Positions 61,401 through 64,000 of a DNA stretch of 64,000 nt are shown here, piece by piece. Position 1 is the stretch's first letter, and every line of letters starts with the position of its first letter. The notes beneath the pieces are model-generated. The model saw nothing but the letters and a program-made list of their open reading frames with translations. It did no database searches and was not told where the DNA came from. Position numbers and translations under genes: made by a program. The DNA is from Bostrychus sinensis (Eukaryota; Chordata; Actinopteri; Gobiiformes; Eleotridae). The stretch lies in contig CM036239.1 of assembly GCA_020698575.1 (NCBI GenBank), positions 11,784,763 through 11,848,762 of the forward strand, written 5' to 3'.

Positions 61401-64000
61401 TTTTGAATATTTGATATACAATAAAATGAGTAAATGTAATAGCTGATATTGTTCCATTTTTATTTAATATTTTTATTTCAAGGGAAAGGAGATTATTATT
61501 TTTTACATTTTAACCATGAATTTGACTTGCAAGAGAATTAGTATTTACAAAAAGTAAGTATATAGTGTCGTTTTATAGTAGGGCAGATATTTTTATGACA
61601 ACTTTTTTAGGAATCATCAACACGTATGAGTGGAGGGGGTACGCATGGTATGACAAAAAAGCCCAGGGGGTACATAAGACAAAAAAGGTTGGGAACCACT
61701 GCTGTAAAGGATTAGTTAAGGATTAGTAACCAGTTAATTCAAGCATTACTTTGTTACAACACCACTGAGTTAAACATTGTTATTCGTTCTTATGTAAAAA
61801 GCTCATGTAAATCAATACAAAATGATAGGCATCAGTGTTCATTAAAATATTGTTAATTACATGTTTATTAGTGTTTTATGACTTCTTAATAGTAAGGAGG
61901 TATTCTAAAGGGTTACCAAATCTCTCAACGGTAATTTCATTGTTAGTGATTTGTCTTTTACCATATGTCTACTTTGTCTCAATATAATGCTGCCTTTTTA
62001 ACAGTATTTGTTGTGGGTTATTTTTCAGGACTGGGACTTTGGAGCTAGGAGACAAGCTGTTGGCCATTGATAACATTCGAGTGGAGAACTGCTCCATGGA
62101 GGAGGCTGTTCAGATCCTACAGCAGTGTGAGGAGCTGGTCAAATTAAAGATCCGCAAAGATGAGGACAATTCGGGTAAAAGTCTCGACAATAAAAACACT
62201 TGTGATCCTATTTCCCTTCTTATATGTGATGAACTTGCCAGCCTATTATTTCCAACCAAAGTCTAAAACGACAAAAGTGTCCCATGTGGAGTTTGGTAAA
62301 TTAGCTTGATAATGTTTTTCAGATGAACAAGAGGTGTCAGGCAGTATCATCTACACTGTGGAGCTGCAGAGATATGGAGGCCCACTGGGTATTACCATCT
62401 CGGGCACAGAGGAGCCATTTGACCCCATCATAATCTCCTCACTGACCAAGGGGGGGCTGGCTGAGAGGTGCACAAGAAAAATACACTAAAATAAATATTC
62501 TACATGACATTTTGTTTCTGTTGCTATACATCAGGGGTAGGCAACCCCTGGCCCATGGGTCAAACTTGGCCATTGGTTAGATAAAGTTGGTCCTTATCAA
62601 CTTAATAGTTGATATTTATTTTTATTAATTGCTATTACTTGATAGCATTTAAATCCACGGAGCTATCAGTGAATGAGGCCGCTGTAAGACTGTATTTGCA
62701 AGCATACAGCTCTCTGTCATGGTTTCATGGTTTTAGTTGCCTCCAGCCAATAAATATAATAAATAATAATAATAATAATGATAGTAATAGCAAGCATTCT
62801 ATCATGTGACCTCCTTCTGTCATGGTTACCTTTGCCTCTATCCAATGTATCTAATGTGTATCTGATTTGCCGCGTAAAAATGAAGAAATATAGGGTTGGT
62901 GCGTTTGGGGTGGGCATTTTTATTTTTTTATTTTTAAGGTATTTATTTATTGATCTATATATTTTGTATACTAATTAAACATGATAATATAAGTTCATTT
63001 AAAGTTGCCAAGGAACCATGACAGAGAACTGTATGTCCATTCTTGTTGCCCGCCACCTGGTGGTTCAAAAATGATTTGGCCTGACTGCAATCAAACTTGC
63101 CTACCCCTGCTACCATAATAATTTTTATTCATGCAACATATTTAAACTATAATGCCCTCTGCTGGTGATGGAAGATATTTTTTGCATTCCACACATACAA
63201 TTTAAATATAGTACTAATAGATACTGTATGTAAACACACAACAGCTGCAACTAGTTGTACACTTAATGTCTTTGTATATTTCACTATTGATTGCAGGACT
63301 GGGGCGATCCATGTTGGAGATCGTATTCTCGCTATTAACAGCAGCAGCCTCAAAGGGAAACCTCTCAGTGAAGCCATTAGTCTGCTCCAGCAGGCCGGAG
63401 AGACTGTGACACTGAAGATCAAGAAACAAGGAGATTGTATGTTAACTTTCATCAGTCACACAACCATTTTATTTCCTTGGAAATTGTCATTTAACTGGCA
63501 CCATTCAGTTTTCTAAATCTATTTGATTATTCATTTTTACAGATGTGTTCAGAATAATAGCAGTGTGTGTATCAAAGTGAGAAAATCTCAAAATCCTTAT
63601 TCTAACTTTTATTTCTACACATGTAAATGCATTCAGAACACTGCTCATTCTATTCCAAATCCAAACATGAACAAAAAAATGATCAAATTTGTTATTCCTT
63701 TACAGAAAATAAAGAGAAAAGGAATATTAGGCTGTAAAAAAAATAGCAGTCTCTACTTTTCATAACAAGCTCAAACATTTACTGTATAAATTAAAAGATG
63801 CTTTAAGATTTTGCTTTCTTGTGGATCTCTGAACTAATATTTAGTTGTATGACCGTGGTTTTTGAGAACTGCTCTTCATCTGTGACGGTTCTTGTATGGC
63901 GGTCTTTTCTTGGTTTAGCCCCAGAAACAGCATTTTTAATGTGACCCCAAGTTTTCTATATATATAAATATATATATATATATATGTCTTTACAGTGTCC
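25892..64000 (+). CDS. grip1: GRIP1, glutamate receptor-interacting multi-PDZ scaffold; 3' end beyond window
   Basis: Scaffold that anchors and transports AMPA receptors, ephrin ligands and Fras1-type proteins. Shared exons: 53360-53440, 56271-56406, 56569-56714, 56847-56930, 57014-57089, 57176-57321, 57474-57621, 57700-57869, 58359-58496, 58589-58738, 58807-58993, 59140-59285, 59992-60072, 60354-60423, 62029-62174, 62323-62467, 63297-63436. With the 49463 first exon this gives 2245 nt, 748 codons, with every junction in frame. Six PDZ domains lie at about residues 53-138, 150-239, 250-336, 464-553, 564-648 and 664-746. PDZ7 and the C-terminus are outside the window. Three possible first exons (25892, 38939, 49463) all end in phase 1. 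The N-termini MPGWKKNIP and MIAVSFKCRCQILRR are known GRIP1 isoform starts, which separates it from GRIP2. Head-to-head with cand1. Confidence 0.95.
26032..26065. repeat. (GT)n microsatellite
   Basis: About 16 GT units, 85 bp downstream of the donor of the first grip1 exon. Confidence 0.9.
26938..27769 (+). mobile_element. hAT-type non-autonomous element with target duplication; nested repeat A
   Basis: Left end CAGTGGTTCCCAACC, right end GGTTGGGAAACCCTG, inverted repeats of about 15 bp. Flanks ATATACAG (26930-26937) and ATCTACAG (27770-27777) match at seven of eight positions. 832 bp, no transposase. The interior has many degenerate copies of a word like 'TAGTCCTGGTTTAG' (about 26985-27260) and, at 27385-27672, a copy of repeat family A. 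Confidence 0.8.
27385..27672 (+). repeat. interspersed fish repeat, family A (nested)
   Basis: Same core as 20880-21115 ('CAGTGGTGGTGAGCCACAGC', 'CTGGGGCGGACTGACAGAGG') and longer, with 'GCGTCATGCCCAAGGACACA' and 'CTACTGCCGCCCC'. It lies within the hAT element 26938-27769. Confidence 0.7.
29470..29760. repeat. decayed MITE-like segment
   Basis: Opens 'GAGATGGGATGGTAAGATATAC' and ends with words such as 'TTTTTATACCACCACTAC' and 'TATCCTCCCATGCC', which look like a worn inverted pair (GGGATGG / CCTCCCAT). Low certainty. Confidence 0.3.
30540..30720. repeat. interspersed repeat fragment, family B (reverse)
   Basis: Contains 'GGCAGCCACGGTGCAGCACC', 'GGACCCTTCTCTAGATCTTG' and 'AGGATCCTGGTCAGGAGTACC', closely paralleled at 33180-33260. 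A short inverted repeat (TCCTTCAATGCCA / TGGCATTGAAGGA) is at 30584-30611. Confidence 0.55.
31125..31545 (+). mobile_element. hAT-type element, truncated relative of 26938-27769
   Basis: Shares the interior words 'TTAGTCCTGGTTTGGACCC' and 'GTTTATTCCTTGTTGAG' and the right end 'CCCCGTACCCCTGGTTGGGAAACAG' in part. The left terminal repeat is missing. Confidence 0.65.
33055..33430 (-). repeat. composite repeat: family B core plus SINE-like head (reverse)
   Basis: 33095-33260 carries 'TGTCAGGAAGGGCATCCAGC' and 'GTAAAACCTATGCCAAATCA'. 33290-33400 carries 'AACCAGAGCACCCGGAGGAA' and 'CATGCAAACTCCACACAGAA', the reverse of a SINE-like head, with 'AATCAAACCCGGGACCTTCT' resembling a tRNA-type B-box region. 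A high-copy fish retroposon. Confidence 0.65.
35722..36113 (-). mobile_element. hAT-like MITE copy, inverted
   Basis: Reverse-orientation relative of 50833-51283: it has the inverses of 'GATATTGCGATAAC', 'TTCTTCAGTGTAAATCTCT' and a final 'GCAGCCCTAA' terminus. Ends are worn and no clear target duplication was found. Confidence 0.6.
38560..38938 (+). promoter_or_regulatory. grip1: putative promoter of grip1 first-exon form 2
   Basis: CpG-bearing, less AT-rich region (for example 'GGCGAGCACCGAGCCC', 'GTGATTGGCTGACACC', the latter a CCAAT-type box on the minus strand) immediately upstream of a candidate first exon. It stands out from the surrounding AT-rich intron. Inference. Confidence 0.45.
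38939..39077 (+). CDS. grip1: candidate third grip1 first exon (MMERFLALL form)
   Basis: Encodes 46 residues starting MMERFLALLRILG, then KRRGRRYRADDDYQEGYED and VYYYTSKYNTHLL, plus one A, followed by the strong donor GTGAGTGAG. Phase 1 is exactly what the shared exon (AT...) needs; the junction would encode Asn-Glu-Gly-Pro-Tyr. The peptide has a hydrophobic start, an Arg patch and a Tyr/Asp-rich tail. The frame is also open 21 codons further up to an ATG at 38876; I prefer 38939 because of its two adjacent ATGs. I do not recognise this N-terminus. An antisense open frame across the same bases is probably its shadow. Confidence 0.6.
43738..44170 (+). mobile_element. hAT-like MITE copy, left end lost
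   Basis: Nearly parallel to 50855-51283 ('GCAATATTCGATAAC', 'GAAAATAGAGCCTACTTT', 'GAAAATTATTCTTCAGTGTAA', 'GATATTGCGATAAC'), ending 'TTGTGCGGCCCTAG'. The first 20 or so bases of the family are absent. Confidence 0.7.
44331..44827 (+). mobile_element. hAT-like MITE, complete, with perfect 8-bp target duplication
   Basis: Begins CAGGGGTGTAATGATACA and ends GTATTATTACACCCCTA. Exact octamer GTGTACAA on both sides (44323-44330 and 44828-44835). 497 bp, non-coding. Same family as 16586-17034 and 49963-50190. A 100-codon open frame inside is incidental. Confidence 0.87.
46388..46467. repeat. compound (ATT)n-(AGT)n microsatellite
   Basis: About nine ATT units followed directly by about ten AGT units. 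Confidence 0.9.
47945..48645 (+). mobile_element. 5'-truncated non-LTR retrotransposon, 3' part of reverse-transcriptase ORF
   Basis: A 180-codon open frame (48083-48625) encodes the region after the catalytic core typical of fish LINE ORF2, with KKELSRKVKLSIYCSLFV, LTYGHELWV, RSQIQAAEMSFLRRVAG and LRDRVRSS. The distal part (from about 48370) has shifted frame. Upstream bases to about 47945 continue the element with stops. It ends in GATGGATAGATGAATGGATAAATAAATAAATT. A dead copy; sibling fragment at 24910-25078. Clade not assigned firmly. Confidence 0.8.
49100..49462 (+). promoter_or_regulatory. grip1: putative promoter and 5' UTR of grip1 first-exon form 3
   Basis: C-rich block at 49125-49200, then a purine-rich leader ('GAGAGGAGAAAGAGAGAGAG', 'GGAGGAAGG') up to the ATG at 49463. 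CpG content rises towards the ATG. Start site unknown. Confidence 0.55.
49463..49517 (+). CDS. grip1: grip1 alternative first exon 3 (MIAVSFKCRC form)
   Basis: Encodes MIAVSFKCRCQILRRVNK plus one G, then donor GTAGAC. It matches the reference vertebrate GRIP1 N-terminus (MIAVSFKCRCQILRR). The G joins AT of the next exon to give Asp, as in the human KD-E junction. The donor departs from GTAAGT at several positions. It lies 3.8 kb before the shared exon, so it is the proximal promoter. Confidence 0.93.
49963..50190 (+). mobile_element. hAT-like MITE, right end missing
   Basis: Starts TAGGGGTGTAACGATACAGT and follows 44331-44827 for about 225 bp ('TTGATATACATGGG', 'AAATTTGCATGTTAAAAT', 'AAACCAGATATGGC'), then diverges. 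No right terminal repeat found. Confidence 0.7.
50833..51283 (+). mobile_element. hAT-like MITE, full-length copy
   Basis: Starts TAGGGCTGCACGGTAT and ends TTGCGATATATTGTGCAGCCC, inverted ends of about 11 bp (GGGCTGCAC). Flanks are similar (GTAGTTAG / ATAGTAGC) but not a clean octamer. Two relatives in the window, at 35722 and 43738. Confidence 0.7.
51290..51525 (+). repeat. tRNA-SINE-like repeat
   Basis: Contains 'GGGTTTGATCCCTGGGCCAG' (B-box-like), 'AAAGACATGCACGTTTAGGT', 'GAATTGGTGAATCTAAATTT' and 'GAATAAGCGGTACAAGATGA'. It sits directly against the right end of the MITE 50833-51283. Confidence 0.65.
52022..52375 (+). mobile_element. hAT-like MITE with target duplication
   Basis: Begins CAGAGCTTGACATTA and ends TTAATGTCAAGCCCTG, inverted repeats of about 15 bp. 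Flanks CTACTACC (52014-52021) and CTACTAAC (52376-52383) match at seven of eight. 354 bp, with an A run in the middle and no open frame. Confidence 0.8.
53360..53440 (+). CDS. grip1: grip1 exon 2 (first shared exon)
   Basis: Acceptor TTGTTGCAG, then 27 codons including DGALAIRRQSIP, matching the human DGALAVRRQSIPEEF region before PDZ1. Phase 1 in and phase 1 out. Donor CCAG|GTAAAG. A second possible donor (CAG|GTATTG, GT at 53453) lies exactly 12 nt downstream and would add Gly-Lys-Val-Pro in frame. Confidence 0.95.
53630..55245 (+). pseudogene. degenerate non-LTR retrotransposon with reverse-transcriptase remains
   Basis: Plus-strand translation, broken by stops and frameshifts, shows reverse-transcriptase landmarks in order: KIAKVIPVHKSG, then TNYRPASFLPQFSQILEKLF (about 53760-53870), the catalytic-box relative LFADDTN (about 54070-54100), and a C-terminal part around 54430-54650 (CKLLKLKDLVHLQTS). 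The 3' end has 'CCTCCTCCCACTCCTTTTTG' and 'TTGAAATAAACTACAAAAC', usual for this class. Dead copy; clade not assigned. Confidence 0.75.
55250..56270 (+). other. grip1: grip1 intron 2, 3' part
   Basis: About 1 kb of AT-rich intron between the LINE remnant and exon 3. No gene or complete element recognised. Confidence 0.7.
56271..56714 (+). CDS. grip1: grip1 exons 3-4: PDZ1
   Basis: Exons 56271-56406 and 56569-56714. VVELMKKEGTTLGLTVSGG gives the beta-A strand and GLTV carboxylate-binding loop; RQGGIAARSDQLNVGDYI and GERVVLEIEYELPPV close the domain (about residues 53-138). In the family PDZ1 binds Fras1-type tails and packs against PDZ2. The intron cuts at the conserved AAR/S site, the same place as in PDZ2 to PDZ6, which points to ancestral domain duplication. 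Confidence 0.95.
56847..57321 (+). CDS. grip1: grip1 exons 5-7: PDZ2
   Basis: Exons 56847-56930, 57014-57089, 57176-57321. VEVTLHKEGNSFGFVIRGG carries the FGFV loop; then PSGPADREGTIKPGDRLLS and QEATLLIEYDVSVM (about residues 150-239). The donor of the middle exon is unusual: the frame-keeping GT (57090) reads GTTCGT, while a perfect GTAAGT starts only 4 nt later at 57094. Confidence 0.95.
57474..57869 (+). CDS. grip1: grip1 exons 8-9: PDZ3
   Basis: Exons 57474-57621 and 57700-57869. LLVEVAKAAGSSLGVALST with LGVA loop, KPASIADRCGALHAGDHILS and VRLEILPQHQ (about residues 250-336). The last bases lead into the PDZ3-PDZ4 linker. Confidence 0.95.
57870..58358 (+). other. grip1: grip1 intron 9
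   Basis: About 490 bp; only a short (GT)-rich tract before the acceptor (58321-58358). No element recognised. Confidence 0.75.
58359..58738 (+). CDS. grip1: grip1 exons 10-11: linker between PDZ3 and PDZ4
   Basis: Exons 58359-58496 and 58589-58738. Low-complexity Pro/Ser/Tyr/His-rich linker: PYHYNTYHPDQSG, SMSAYSLSSLNMSTLPR and a basic stretch RRKGKKKDFKSS. The SAYSLSSLNM and KKKDFKSS parts match mammalian GRIP1; the exon-10 part is more divergent. Both exons are phase 1 in and out, so either could be skipped without a frame change. Confidence 0.92.
58807..59285 (+). CDS. grip1: grip1 exons 12-13: PDZ4
   Basis: Exons 58807-58993 and 59140-59285. [20 protein letters not shown], then MGFGLQLQGG (FGLQ loop), DPDSPAERCGILQIGDRIL and LTLEIEFDVA (about residues 464-553). 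In the family PDZ4 stabilises PDZ5 for binding GluA2/3 C-termini. Confidence 0.95.
59638..59935 (+). mobile_element. hAT-like MITE in grip1 intron 13
   Basis: Left end CAGTGGTTTCTAAAGTGGGG; the right end 'GAGTTTGGGAAAGATTA' is a worn inverse. Flanks TTTTAGAT (59630-59637) and TTGTAGAT (59936-59943) match at seven of eight. It ends about 55 bp before the next exon's acceptor. Confidence 0.65.
59992..60423 (+). CDS. grip1: grip1 exons 14-15: PDZ5, first part
   Basis: Exons 59992-60072 and 60354-60423. TFHVKLPKKPGVELGITIS (LGIT loop) and KPGDPLIISDIKKGSVAHR (residues about 555-605). The donor CAG|GTACAC after exon 15 lies in the first bases of a long CA-rich minisatellite. Confidence 0.94.
60424..60662. 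repeat. minisatellite starting at the splice donor of grip1 exon 15
   Basis: About 240 bp of variants of 'CACACAAACACACAGACG'-type units (steps of about 8, 10 and 18 bp), starting with the intron's first base and ending near 60662. It gives long false open frames on both strands (Cys/Val-rich on minus, Thr/His/Gln-rich on plus). Confidence 0.9.
61082..61701 (+). mobile_element. hAT-type non-autonomous element, left terminus decayed
   Basis: Right end AAAAAGGTTGGGAACCACTG is the exact inverse of the family start CAGTGGTTCCCAACC. The left side shows only 'CAGGGGCATGGGGACCCTT', an internal left-arm sequence, so the outermost bases are lost. It lies in the 1.6-kb intron splitting PDZ5. Confidence 0.7.
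62029..62174 (+). CDS. grip1: grip1 exon 16: PDZ5, second part
   Basis: Acceptor TTTTTCAG. TGTLELGDKLLAIDNI, then QQCEELVKLKIRKDEDNS (residues about 605-653). PDZ5 is the main GluA2/3-binding domain in the family. Intron after phase 1. Confidence 0.95.
62323..63436 (+). CDS. grip1: grip1 exons 17-18: PDZ6
   Basis: Exons 62323-62467 and 63297-63436. IYTVELQRYGGPLGITISG (LGIT loop), PIIISSLTKGGLAERTGAI and AGETVTLKIKKQGD (about residues 664-746), very close to mammalian GRIP1. In the family PDZ6 binds ephrin-B, EphB and liprin-alpha tails. The exon ends GATT|GTATGT. Confidence 0.95.
62532..63109 (+). mobile_element. hAT-like MITE in grip1 intron 17
   Basis: Begins CAGGGGTAGGCAACCCCTGG and ends AACTTGCCTACCCCTG, inverted repeats of about 13 bp. 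578 bp, no transposase, interior with an (AAT)n stretch. Target octamers are not clearly alike. The same kind of ends is common in fish hAT elements. Confidence 0.72.
63535..63780. repeat. transposon-like fragment ('AGAATAATAGCAGTGTGT')
   Basis: Words 'TGTTCAGAATAATAGCAGTG' and, about 205 bp on, 'AAAAAATAGCAGTCTC' recall a dispersed fish element that I cannot name. No terminal repeats established. Confidence 0.35.
63996..64000 (+). CDS. grip1: possible start of grip1 exon 19
   Basis: The window ends in 'TGTCTTTACAG|TGTCC'. A pyrimidine-rich acceptor in this position and phase 1 (T|TG TCC, giving Leu-Ser) would continue the frame after PDZ6. Only five bases are visible, so it could be chance. 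Confidence 0.35.

Overview
This is vertebrate nuclear DNA, almost certainly from a teleost fish and probably a percomorph. Many short exons lie between GT-AG introns, the proteins are close to their vertebrate orthologues, and the introns carry typical fish repeats (hAT-type MITEs, 5'-truncated LINEs, tRNA-SINE-like tails, long poly-A, CA and AT tracts). No prokaryotic features were seen.

Three genes account for the coding content. (1) rap1b (minus strand, CDS 4417 down to 1450, non-coding first exon near 6528-6640) is complete: six coding exons give a 184-aa Ras-family GTPase with a CQLL prenylation box. (2) cand1 (minus strand, CDS 20257 down to 9842) is complete: 26 coding exons total 3705 nt (1234 aa), and every exon junction stays in frame. 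It encodes the cullin-RING exchange factor. (3) grip1 (plus strand, from 25892 past the window end) encodes the multi-PDZ glutamate-receptor scaffold. PDZ1 to PDZ6 are here; PDZ7 and the C-terminus lie beyond 64000. cand1 and grip1 are head-to-head, as I recall for human 12q14-15.

Layout: 1-175, a possible last exon of an unidentified plus-strand gene that ends tail-to-tail with rap1b; 185-6640 rap1b; 6638-6853, a four-unit 54-bp minisatellite with ETS-like sites touching the rap1b promoter; 6930-8880 AT-rich intergenic DNA; 8880-20400 cand1; 20460-25550 repeat-bearing intergenic DNA; 25560-25946 GC-rich grip1 promoter and first exon; 25947-53359 a very long 5' region of grip1 with two more candidate first exons and many transposon remnants; 53360-64000 the shared grip1 exons.

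The most interesting points are three alternative grip1 first exons, all ending in the same splice phase, one of which (38939-39077) encodes an Arg-rich and Tyr/Asp-rich N-terminus I cannot match to a known isoform; an overlapping 5' splice site in the grip1 PDZ2 region whose stronger version would shift the frame; a minisatellite that begins exactly at a grip1 splice donor; a cand1 gene cut into many more exons than I recall for human; and several MITEs with intact target-site duplications. All coordinates were read by hand from splice sites and reading frames; no alignment or database search was run.
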